Source: Wansuia hejianensis
GTDB lineage: Bacteria; Bacillota; Clostridia; Lachnospirales; Lachnospiraceae
Direction of reading: 5' to 3'
Length of the DNA stretch: 64,000 bases
Assembly: GCF_014337215.1 (NCBI RefSeq)
Contig: NZ_CP060635.1
Coordinates: 2,617,501 to 2,681,500, forward strand
Shown: piece by piece, positions 1 through 8,001 of the stretch
Layout of the letters: every line of letters starts with the position of its first letter
Numbering within the stretch: position 1 is the stretch's first letter
Position numbers and translations under genes: made by a program
Notes under the pieces: model-generated
The model's database searches: none
What the model was told of the DNA's origin: nothing
Seen by the model: the letters and a program-made list of their open reading frames with translations, nothing else

Positions 1-340
1 AGCCTGAATTCATTTCAATCCCCGGCAATTTGTTATTAGGATGTCCGATATACCGGGATCCAAATCTGCTGAACCTGGCAATTACGTCTTTAATATCCAG
101 GAAACCCTTCTCAGCCAGCACCGCGTAATAGGCCTCCACCGAATGGCCCTTGCTCAGAATGAAACGGTCACGGTCAGGAGCTTCCATGTTGTCCGGACCG
201 ATGTTCATCTGATCAAAGTAAAGCTCTGTAAGAATCTCCATAACACTCATGTCTCCGCCGATATGTCCGGCTTTTCCTTCCACAATCATATCGATGACAT
301 CTTCCCGCAGCTTATAAGCGAGCGCCTTTAAATTCTTCAT
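1..340 (-). CDS. Transketolase, N-terminal (TPP-binding) subunit, partial
   Basis: Only the first 113 codons are in the window; the gene runs off the left edge. The translation begins MKNLKALAYKLREDVIDM and contains GHIGGDMS and LSKGHS, the histidine- and glycine-containing thiamine-diphosphate-site motifs of transketolase. A gene of this start and layout normally encodes the N-terminal half of a split transketolase, with the C-terminal half encoded next. It would move two-carbon ketol units between sugar phosphates in the cytoplasm. The start is supported by GAGGGG about 10 bases upstream. It lies 6 bases after the isomerase-like gene, so the two are one operon. Family assignment is firm; the substrate is inferred to be a pentulose phosphate. 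Confidence 0.88.
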   Translation of the reverse strand, partial: MKNLKALAYKLREDVIDMIVEGKAGHIGGDMSVMEILTELYFDQMNIGPDNMEAPDRDRFILSKGHSVEAYYAVLAEKGFLDIKDVIARFSRFGSRYIGHPNNKLPGIEMNSG

Positions 341-346
341 GTCTTT

Positions 347-1747
347 TCATTCCCCTCTTAAATACGCCTTAACATCTTCTTCAATCGGATCATAAAAATC
401 CGGCTTCACACCGATGTATTTGCATGCTTCATATAAAACAGGAACAACATCCTTGTGAATTCCCACGCAGTGATGAATGTACGGCCCTTCCACGATTTTG
501 GCTTCCAGACGCTTAATATTTTTCACCTCTATCCAGAGATAGGTGCCCATTCCCCTGGGGCCGTTTACACCTTTTGCATTTCCCAAAAGCATAGAATATT
601 CCCCGTTGTCCCCATCGAACCTGCAGAGGGTAATCTCTCCATGGCGCGCTTCCGCCGTGAGGCTGCCCGGATGGTCGAAAGCCAGCGGATACGTAAGTTC
701 CGGTGTCTCCTTTGCCACCGACAGGGGCCATGGCCCGCAATGCTGAAGCAGCTCGCCATTTTCGATATCCGGATGCCGGATCGTCCAGTCCGCAAAAAAG
801 CTTCTTGTCTCACCCATTCCGGCCGCTTCCACCAGAAGGGCTGTAATCGCTCCATGGACATCTGTTTCACAGACTACCGGAATGCCCTTTTCATTTAAAA
901 TGGCATTTGCCGCGCAGGGCATGATGCCCAGTTCTGTCTGCAGGGCATTCCAGCACTGAATTGCCGCAGCCTGACAGCCATACTTTTTCACCAGCTCTTC
1001 CATCGCAACGGCTAACGCGGCCACATTTTCCACTTCTCGGTCCTCAATTTTCACTTTCATGTTCCTGCGGATATAGGCGACCATGCCTGCAGCCTTAGTT
1101 TTCTCCACTTTTGCCGCTTTTACCGTTTCTACCAGTTCAGTCATGGGAACCGGAGCTAACTGAATATTAAATTTTTCCAGAAGTTCTCCTTCATTGCACA
1201 TGGTTGTCCAGAAATCAAACGGCCTTGTGGAAATCTGCAGAATTCGCATGCGGCGGAACGTTTTCACCACGTTGCACACCGCCAGAAAATCCCTGAGTCC
1301 CCTTTCGAATACCGGATCGTTTAACCGGCAGTTGGTCATATATGTAAAGGGAACCTGAAATCTTCTGAGAACTTTTCCGGTAGCAAAGAGGCCGCACTGG
1401 GTATCTCTGAGACGTACTCCGTTTTCATCAGGCCTCTCATCCAGCGGCCCCCAGAGCAGCACCGGAACCTTCAGCTCTCTGGCCAGTCTTGCGCACACAT
1501 ATTCCGTGCCGAAATTGCAGTGGGGCAGAAAAAGGCCCTCCACTCCCGCCGCCTTGAACTTCTCCGCAATTTTTTTTACGTCCCTGTCGTCATAGAGCAG
1601 CCCCTCCGGATTGATATCATCGATATCCACAAAATCAATTGTCAGTTCTCTTAAACGATCCGCAATCAGGCTTCTGTATTTCAGGGCATCCGACGCGCTG
1701 AAAATACTTCTCCTTGTCGGCGCATAGCCCAATACCACATTTGACAT
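347..1747 (-). CDS. L-fucose isomerase-like protein
   Basis: The 466-residue product belongs to the L-fucose/L-arabinose isomerase-fold family, whose members interconvert aldoses and ketoses with a divalent metal. The C-terminal catalytic half is recognisable: CETDVHG near residue 290 supplies the acidic residues, and IHHCVGIHKD near residue 430 supplies the conserved histidines. The protein is shorter than true FucI (about 590 residues), as is usual for the uncharacterised isomerase-like group. An ATG 24 bases further upstream exists, but GGAGG sits 8 bases before the MSNVVLGY start, which I therefore chose. It is followed at once by a transketolase subunit and is divergent from a LacI regulator, suggesting a LacI-controlled pentose or deoxysugar pathway. 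The exact substrate is unknown. Confidence 0.8.
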   Translation of the reverse strand: MSNVVLGYAPTRRSIFSASDALKYRSLIADRLRELTIDFVDIDDINPEGLLYDDRDVKKIAEKFKAAGVEGLFLPHCNFGTEYVCARLARELKVPVLLWGPLDERPDENGVRLRDTQCGLFATGKVLRRFQVPFTYMTNCRLNDPVFERGLRDFLAVCNVVKTFRRMRILQISTRPFDFWTTMCNEGELLEKFNIQLAPVPMTELVETVKAAKVEKTKAAGMVAYIRRNMKVKIEDREVENVAALAVAMEELVKKYGCQAAAIQCWNALQTELGIMPCAANAILNEKGIPVVCETDVHGAITALLVEAAGMGETRSFFADWTIRHPDIENGELLQHCGPWPLSVAKETPELTYPLAFDHPGSLTAEARHGEITLCRFDGDNGEYSMLLGNAKGVNGPRGMGTYLWIEVKNIKRLEAKIVEGPYIHHCVGIHKDVVPVLYEACKYIGVKPDFYDPIEEDVKAYLRGE

Positions 1748-1987
1748 CTCAAACCTCCATTCCATTGTCATATGCTTTTCAATTTAGCGCTGTTTTATTT
1801 TGTATTTATCTATTAAATTTAACTATATTTTATTTACTAAATTACTAAATTCCTATCATTTTTAAAAAATAATTATTTCCAGTTGTTATTTTCGTCTTAT
1901 ATCATAATTATAGCTCATATTTTTTGTGCATTTTTTCGTTTATCATGGCGTTCTGCCAATTTTTTCATAGCTAAATTTAAATAGCCA

Positions 1988-2016
1988 TTGAATTCAAATT
2001 AAATTTACTATATAAT
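1988..2016 (+). promoter_or_regulatory. Sigma-A promoter of the lacI-family gene
   Basis: A -35 hexamer TTGAAT (1988-1993) is followed after 17 bases by a perfect -10 TATAAT (2011-2016). The -35 overlaps a 10-base palindrome, TTGAATTCAA, a possible autoregulatory operator. The expected transcript start near 2023 would give the regulator a leader of roughly 210 bases that contains the duplicated hairpin repeat. The rest of the 1748-2070 gap is AT-rich and I see no gene in it. Confidence 0.65.
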
Positions 2017-2070
2017 TGCCTTAAGGAAACGACGCTGCATGCCGGCGCACACTTCAATATCTATACTTTG

Positions 2071-2211
2071 TGAAACAGCGCAAGCTGTTTCACCGCCCCG
2101 CAGGGGGCATGAATTACGGTATGCCCTGTGGGTATACATTGCGGAGCAGCGCAAGCTGTTCCCCCGCCCCATCAGGGGCATGAATTATGGTATACCCGAA
2201 GGGTATACAGT
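2071..2211 (+). repeat. Tandemly duplicated three-hairpin repeat in a 5' leader
   Basis: Two 71-base-spaced copies begin at about 2076 and 2147. Each copy folds into the same three hairpins. Hairpin A is an 8-9 base-pair stem closed by a GCAA tetraloop (TGAAACAGC/GCTGTTTCA in copy 1; GGAGCAGC/GCTGTTCC in copy 2). Hairpin B is GCCCC/GGGGC. Hairpin C is GTATGCCC/GGGTATAC in copy 1 and a perfect GTATACCC/GGGTATAC with loop GAA in copy 2. Differences between copies fall in loops or keep pairing through G-U pairs. Each unit also contains an ATGAATTAYGGTAT start that could encode a short peptide beginning MNYG. It resembles REP-type dispersed elements; a regulatory leader role is inference. Confidence 0.7.
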
Positions 2212-2234
2212 CTGTGACGCGGAGGAAAACATAT

Positions 2235-3251
2235 ATGACTATTACAGCAAAAGAGCTGGCAGAAAAACTGGGGGTTTCACGTTCTACCATCTCCATGGTC
2301 TACAATAATAAAAAAGGAATCAGCGAGGAAACCCGGACTATGGTGCTTCAGGCGGCACAAAAATATGGATATTCGCACGTTCAAAGAAAACGGGTGTACG
2401 AATATCCATCTGCCATTCAGTATATTATTTTTTCCAAGCACGGCAACGTGGTGAGTGATACTGCTTTTTTCGCCAGCCTGCTGCAGGGCATTGACGCCGA
2501 AAGCAAGCGGCTGGGCTATATGCTTCATGTGTCTTATTTTTATGGGCAGGAAAATTTTGAGGACCAGATGTCGGCGATCTTAAACCGCCATCCCACCGGT
2601 TTGATCCTGCTCGCCACAGAAATGGACCCCGAAGACCTGATCCCCTTTAAGCAGACCGGCCTCCCCCTCGTCATTCTGGACAGCTATGTGGACGCCGACC
2701 GCTCCGACTGCATAACCATCAACAACGTGCAGAGCGCTTACAACGCCACCTCCCATCTGATCCACAGAGGACATACCTATATCGGTCACCTGTCCAGCAA
2801 GATCACAATAAAAAATTTTGAAGAGCGTTCCGACGGCTTTCAGGCCTCCATCCAGAAGCACTCCAGTAACGGAGAGCTGCGTTCCGTCGTTGTAAATGTC
2901 GGCTCCACCAGCGAGACCGCCTACGCTGATATGCGCGCCTATCTGGACACCGCGCCGGAGCTTCCTACCGCTTTCTTCGCCGATAACGACATCATCGCCT
3001 CCGCCTGCATGAAAGCCTTAAAAGAATATGGGTACAAAATCCCAGAGCAGATTTCTATCATCGGCTTTGATGACATGCCCTTCTGCGACATGATCGATCC
3101 TCCCCTGACTTCCATGCATGTTCCAAAGCAGATGTTCGGCCAGCGCGCAGTCACCATGCTGGATCAGCAGATTCATGGAAATACATCGGATCATATAAAA
3201 ATGGAAGTTTCCACAACGCTGATTGAACGGAAAAGTGTGGCGAGACGCTGA
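2235..3251 (+). CDS. LacI-family transcriptional regulator
   Basis: The 338-residue protein starts with a LacI helix-turn-helix (ITAKELAEKLGVSRSTISMV) and hinge helix, followed by a periplasmic-binding-protein-like sensor domain. The sensor contains LILLATEMDP, VILDSYVDADRSD and FADNDIIASACMKAL, typical of sugar-responsive LacI members. It would bind an operator as a dimer and release on a sugar or sugar phosphate. GGAGG at 2221-2225 places the start at 2235, inside a longer open frame that begins in the hairpin repeat. It is divergent from the isomerase/transketolase operon, which is its likely target. The ligand cannot be predicted. Confidence 0.92.
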   Translation: MTITAKELAEKLGVSRSTISMVYNNKKGISEETRTMVLQAAQKYGYSHVQRKRVYEYPSAIQYIIFSKHGNVVSDTAFFASLLQGIDAESKRLGYMLHVSYFYGQENFEDQMSAILNRHPTGLILLATEMDPEDLIPFKQTGLPLVILDSYVDADRSDCITINNVQSAYNATSHLIHRGHTYIGHLSSKITIKNFEERSDGFQASIQKHSSNGELRSVVVNVGSTSETAYADMRAYLDTAPELPTAFFADNDIIASACMKALKEYGYKIPEQISIIGFDDMPFCDMIDPPLTSMHVPKQMFGQRAVTMLDQQIHGNTSDHIKMEVSTTLIERKSVARR

Positions 3252-3392
3252 CGGCATGACGTCTGGTGCGCAGAGGAACAGGTAGGGTGAGATGAAAAGA
3301 TATATGAGGAGTATGCTCTTAATGAAATAGCGGGCATGGTATACTAAAGCAGACACTAAGTTAAGAGAAAACAATAAAAAGTAGTCTACTTT

Positions 3393-3587
3393 ATGCCAAG
3401 AAAAAGTTATGATAAACAATTCAAACTCGTAGCTGTAAAGCCAGTTTTAAAAGATGATATATCAGTATCCGAAATTGTAAAAGAATCGTCTATTCTGTAC
3501 AACACATTATATAATTTATTTTCTTACGAATATTTGACTAAATATCATCGTGTTAATACACTGTTTTACCCTTATGCCTTTGCATAA
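3393..3587 (+). pseudogene. IS3-family transposase OrfA fragment
   Basis: The frame begins MPRKSYDKQFKLVAVKPV and continues with EIVKESSILYNTLYN, matching the N-terminal helix-turn-helix of IS3/IS150-type OrfA proteins (usual pattern: SYDKQFK...VAKELSIHYNTLYRW). The match ends after NTLY, where the expected RW-SEYE region is scrambled by a frameshift. No OrfB follows. This is a dead fragment of a different element from the one at 42.3-44.1 kb. Confidence 0.7.
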
Positions 3588-3720
3588 TGCCAGTTAAACA
3601 AAACCAATCGTAAAATTCCGAACGAAAGGCACCTGCCGCTACTGCAATTGATAAATCATAACAATTTAAATGCCCCACGTTATATCCATCTTCATGCGCT
3701 TGAATGGGTACCTTAAACAT
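3553..3720 (-). CDS. Small ORF of unknown function (55 aa)
   Basis: This uninterrupted 55-codon frame begins MFKVPIQAHEDGYNV and ends TGIMQRHKGKTVY. It is preceded by GAGAGG 9 bases before the ATG; a second ATG lies 6 bases further upstream, too close to that site. It contains two cysteines (residues 20 and 41) and an alanine-rich centre (SIAVAAGAF). I do not recognise the family. It overlaps the tail of the IS3 scrap on the other strand and sits in a region where every other frame has decayed, so it could be a surviving small gene or a chance frame. Confidence 0.3.
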   Translation of the reverse strand: MFKVPIQAHEDGYNVGHLNCYDLSIAVAAGAFRSEFYDWFCLTGIMQRHKGKTVY

Positions 3721-4433
3721 AATCATTTTCCTCTCATTTTAAACATTTTTTCTAATAGTTTATTGTTTATAGCTGAGTTAAATTAATTATAGTCAAATTC
3801 ACGAACTTAAAGCTTTAACTAAATAACAATCAATAATTTTAATGTTCTAACAAATAATATTGGGGAATTTTTCAAGTAATCAAACTAGATTTTTACTGTA
3901 GAATCAATCCTTATATATTGACGTGGTGTAAGATTAATTTAAACTAATATTAAGGATCACGAACTTCTTATTTTCTATTTATAATATTATAGTGCAGTCT
4001 ATTATACAATAGCAAAAACTGTCAACTTCAATTTCTTTTTTGTCACTTTTGGTTATTTTCGGAAAATATAATAACTCTTTTTTACCAAACAAAAAAACGC
4101 TTTACAATTAATAATATCAAAGATAGATGTATTGCTTATAACTTTTTAATCATAAATATATACATATATTCCCCCTTAAAATCCATTATATCTTACAAGA
4201 TCTTCAAAAAAACGAAAGCTTTTCCGCATTTGATTCACTTACATTAGATAAATTCTTAACAATATTGCACGCTTGACAACTCGCGAAGCTTCTAATCTTC
4301 ATGACTTTTCCTAAATTAGGCTCGTTCCTTATTCTGGTATTGGCAAAATATTTTATACAATACATTTGATTTTAGCTATTATTTAATCAATTTCAATATT
4401 CTTCTATCTGATTTTTCTGATTGACCAATTTCA

Positions 4434-6130
4434 TTAGTTGTAAATGCTCCATAGCTGGTACCTGTCCAAAACTAATGCTGCCCTTTGCAGATGGAAGATA
4501 GAAACAAATTCGCTCAATTTGGGATACCTTTTCTGACAGCAGCATTCCGGCAGTGTTTTTGACCATGGAAGCAATTGCTCGACACCAGAAAGTTATTCCC
4601 ATTCTCCGTGTTTTGGCAGTTCTTCTAACAAATAGCGGAAATACTCATACGGCTTAAACTTGTTTGTTTTCGCTGTTTTAGCAAAGCTATATGAGATTGC
4701 ACTGGCTTTCACTCTACTGATTGTGTCAATCTGAAACCAGTTATTCCTTCCGAAAGTAAATGGACAGATGCTGCGTTCTGTAGCATTGGTACATAGCTAT
4801 CATCTAATAAGACGCTCAGAAATAATCCCTGGTTTAGACAATAGCTATCACCTTTCCAGTCGCTGGTTTTGGGCAACGCTACCTTCCTTTTATTTCAGAC
4901 ATGAAAAAAAGCAGCTACCAATGGAATTACATAATGTATACACGCTTCCAGACGCTTGGCTGGTTCCATTCTGGCAAACTTCTCTTCATACCGGCTTATA
5001 TTCTGCATAAGTTGAATGCTTTTATAGGCATCGGATTCCCTAATATTCAAATCCTTTTTTCCGGCAGCTTTTACCACATCAGCAAATCCTCGCCGGCATG
5101 CGACCAGCATCCGGCTATTGTCAGTTCCTCCCGTTCATCTGCAAAAGAATTGTATACCTGGTAACCATTCGCCACACAAGTCCCGCTAAAGTCTTTCACA
5201 AACTCTTGGGCATGTTTCTTTTTCCGGGTCTTCTGGTATTCGCAAAGGATGACTGGTTTGGACTCCAGTTCATCGGAACAATAAACCCACATCCTACTCT
5301 CAGTACTTTCGGACGGCCATCTTTGCGTACTTCTATCACCGTTCAATCCGCGTACACCACATGATAATCAGGTAAATCTTCTTTATACAGTTGTATATGC
5401 GGCTCAGGTACCATTCCATACCCATAATCGCCCAGCGGCACAGAGTCTTTGTTGGAAGAAATTCTTTGCTGCGCTTAAACTCTTCGGAGAGACGCTCGAT
5501 CGTTTACGCATTCACATACTTTAGGTTGTGAATACCGACCCCGAAGGATGCCGTAGCCACACTTTTCCGAAACAGGTCGGCTGGGCGTTTCGCTCGTGCA
5601 AAATCCCCGCTATCCGCACTTACGTATACTTCCACGTGATGTTCGATCACTTCAATGCTTGCCGGATGGGACTTCAGACGTTTATATACTTTGTTTAGAA
5701 ATTTTTTAAACCGGCCATCCGGAAATGCAGCAAGCACTTTTTACTCGACTAAGGTATAGGTAACCACAGTCGCAGTAATATCTTTGATCTCTTCCTGACA
5801 TTTCCCTGTTTTCTATTTTCCATGTATATACGGTTTCGGGAAGATATCTTCCATTTTCGCTTCGGGTAATGCAGGATTCAGATACTCGCTTATCTCTGCC
5901 TCATTGAAAGCGAAGCAAAGCTGTATGCAACTAGCTTCAATATTGATCAGTCCATTTTCCGAAGAATGGCCGAACCGATGTTGATGAAGTTTTACAACTT
6001 CCTCTGTCAAAAGGTTCGCTCTTTTCTATAGCTGTTCAGCAGCCTCTGAAAGTTTCTAGTTGAATTCGGTGGCTTCCACAAGCAGTTTGACCAATGTTTG
6101 TTTGTCAAGCAAGTTCTTTAAGTGCCACCG
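4434..6130 (-). pseudogene. IS66 TnpC (DDE transposase) pseudogene
   Basis: Pieces of the IS66 transposase appear in order across frames. They include KLHQHRFGHSSENG (N-terminal, near 5960), EVIEHHVEVY and RAKRPADLFRKSVA (near 5640), MWVYCSDELESKPVI and EYQKTRKKKHAQEF (near 5240, the catalytic domain), MLVACRRGFADVVKAAGK (near 5080), and finally YEYFRYLLEELPKH and LLPWSKTLPECC (4530-4680, the conserved C-terminal segment). At least four frame changes and several stop codons separate them, so no functional transposase can be made. Confidence 0.8.
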
Positions 6131-6239
6131 CTGTATCCCTCTCCTCCGTTTTTCTAAGGGATGAAATATCAGAAAAAGTCAGTTCTGCATAGCAGAACAA
6201 CCAATCTCTATACAGTTGCATTCCCGGACGGAAAAATGT

Positions 6240-6554
6240 TCCAGTATTATCATCCCAGCCAATAGAAGATGGAGTTATTCCGGCGAGATTCTAGCAGCTT
6301 CTTCCTGACTTCTCGGCCATCGAAGATGTCCAGCTTCGATCCTCTTAAAAGCATACAGAATCCATCCCCCTCCAAGCCAAGCCTTTGAACCGATCGGTGT
6401 GGCATCCGCAAAAAGAGAAACACGACATCTTTTTAAAAAGATCTAGATGGACCTCTTCCTTTACTAAAGTCGCCAGACCATCAATCCCCCTGCAGAGATC
6501 ACATTTTCCGCAGTGGATATAGATGACCTGAAAGTCGTTAATCTCAGATAACAC
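6240..6554 (-). pseudogene. IS66 TnpB pseudogene
   Basis: The frame starts MLSEINDFQVIYIHCGKCD and contains CRGIDGLATLV and FSFCGCHTDRFKGL. These match IS66 TnpB (usual: IYIVCGYTDMRRSIDGLAAIV and FLFCGRRCDRIKAL). After a frame change it continues as YKRIEAGHLRWPRSQEEAAR and ISPE, then a stop, then LHLLLAGM, the normal TnpB C-terminus. At least one frameshift and one nonsense codon inactivate it. Confidence 0.75.
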
Positions 6555-6861
6555 GGAGTATCACTGCTTACTTCCACAACTGTGTCACCGTGGCGGATGC
6601 GAATCGCTACATTCGGGGTCGGAACAGCAGAATCAACTGGTATCTTAGCAAATGTTCCGGAAACAGGATTATTGTTTTTAATGGGATTTGCTGTTTTAAA
6701 ACATCAAGCGCCATTTTCCTCAGTCGGTTTAGACAATAATAATACATTGACTCACGGATTCTGCTGGCAGCATACCATTATTTGATGGTCAGGCCTCTAT
6801 TGCTACGCTGTTTAATCATTGTGATCCAGCTTACCACACGAACCTGCATTACTTTATTCAT
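6553..6861 (-). pseudogene. IS66 TnpA pseudogene
   Basis: From an ATG at 6861 the frame reads MNKVMQVRVVSWITMIKQRS, then NRGLTIK and a stop. In an adjacent frame it continues WYAASRIRESMYYYCLNRLR, and later VAIRIRHGDTVVEV. The order matches the small helix-turn-helix TnpA protein of IS66 elements (pattern WC-HGI-KDAYYYWLKK-R). The stop and frame changes make it non-functional. Confidence 0.6.
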
Positions 6862-7860
6862 ACTTGAGATCTCCTTCCAAAACTAAAAAAACTACAACCA
6901 AAGTTCCCGGGGTTTTTAAGTGGATTTGATGAAATCATCATCGCATAAATCAGTTGCAAGTCAGCCCACGGATTATGGAGCATTTATGATCTCTTTGAAG
7001 TATTCCAAACTTGTTCGCTTCTTAAAAGCCTTCTGACTCAAATATATCAACTTCTTTTATCCTTTTACTTGAGTCTTTGTTTTACTTCTTTCGAATATTC
7101 CCCAACGTTTACTCTCAAATTAGCTGCTACCTGCTTTTTCTGTTTAAGTTCTTTTCTTCGCGCAAATAAGTTAGCTTTGCTGATGGCAATCAGCTGAGAT
7201 AAAATTTCTCATATTTAAATTAATTTTTTATACAATTGATCCGCCATTTGCTCCCCTTTCACCATTTTTTTCAGACAAGCAATTTCCTCTTCTGTATCTT
7301 AGCAAGGAAGCACATCCACATAAGAAATATGTTGATTTGTAGCCCGATAATAGACAACCGTTACCAGCGTCTCTGCTTCATCATTGAACTGCACGTGTAT
7401 TCTTTCCTGCCCCCAGAGCATACATCATAACGATCCAGCCGAACTGTGGCAAAAAAGCCTCACCAAGCATTCTTTCTATGCCTCCATTCTTCATCCCTCA
7501 AATCCCTTCCATTGTTTTTAACTTCTCAAAAAAGATAATGCCCGGAAACCCTTGTAAAGACTCCCGCACAACCATAGCTTCTACTCCGCTTGCAAAATAC
7601 AATGATACTTAAGCTGCTTTTCACATGAATCGATCGTGGACCAAGAAACTGTTAGAGGACGATACGTATAGTTTTTATATAACTATCTTTTAGGGGAGAT
7701 AAGGAATAATCCTGTCAAGAGTTCCTCATCTTTTTAAGAAAAAACGAAATAGCAGGGTTATCCTTTGAAGAATCTATACAATCACTCTGTGGAGTGACGC
7801 TATTATTGAAAAAATCGGGAGTCTCATTCATATTATCAGTAAAAATCTTGAATTTATGTG
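6862..7860. other. AT-rich decayed region, no intact gene
   Basis: I found no complete frame here. On the minus strand near 7270-7400 a broken frame reads VQFNDEAETLVTVVYYRAT and, after a stop, DTEEEIACLKKMVKG, which looks once-coding, but I do not recognise the family. It is probably further debris of the neighbouring mobile element. Confidence 0.5.
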
Positions 7861-7864
7861 GTAA

Positions 7865-7900
7865 AAAAGCTCATGGAACATAATCATTCCATGAGCTTTT
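7865..7900 (-). terminator. Intrinsic terminator of greA-lysS
   Basis: A 14-base perfect stem (7865-7878 with 7887-7900, core GCTCATGGAA/TTCCATGAGC) encloses an 8-base loop and has A and T tracts on its two sides. It follows the lysS stop codon by about 100 bases and could stop transcription from both directions. Confidence 0.85.
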
Positions 7901-8001
7901 CTTATATCTCTATACAACCCTACATATTTCTCGTTCCAGTTGGTACAAAATTAGTACAATGGTACATTTTTTACCTCCCAAATGCCCATTCCCAAAACCG
8001 C

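Larger units (their letters stand above)
3252..4433. other. AT-rich intergenic region with insertion-element debris
   Basis: Base composition drops sharply after the lacI gene. Apart from an IS3 orfA scrap at 3393 and a short minus-strand ORF at 3553-3720, I see no gene. The words TCACGAACTT occur twice (about 3802 and 3956), but no larger repeat structure is evident. Confidence 0.6.
4434..6861 (-). mobile_element. Decayed IS66-family insertion element
   Basis: Three IS66 open reading frames (tnpA, tnpB, tnpC) can be followed in their normal order on the minus strand, but all are broken by stops and frameshifts. The region is AT-rich relative to the flanking genome. I could not identify terminal inverted repeats or a target duplication, so the element ends are approximate. 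Decay is advanced, in contrast to the IS3 element at 42.3 kb. Confidence 0.8.

Noticed and set aside
2071..2211. CRISPR array or riboswitch in the lacI leader
   Set aside because: There are only two copies with no spacers of constant length, and the fold does not match any riboswitch class I know.
2039..2308. Open frame starting in the hairpin repeat and running into the lacI start
   Set aside because: It follows the repeat in one frame and overlaps the LacI helix-turn-helix out of frame; the correct lacI start has a GGAGG site.
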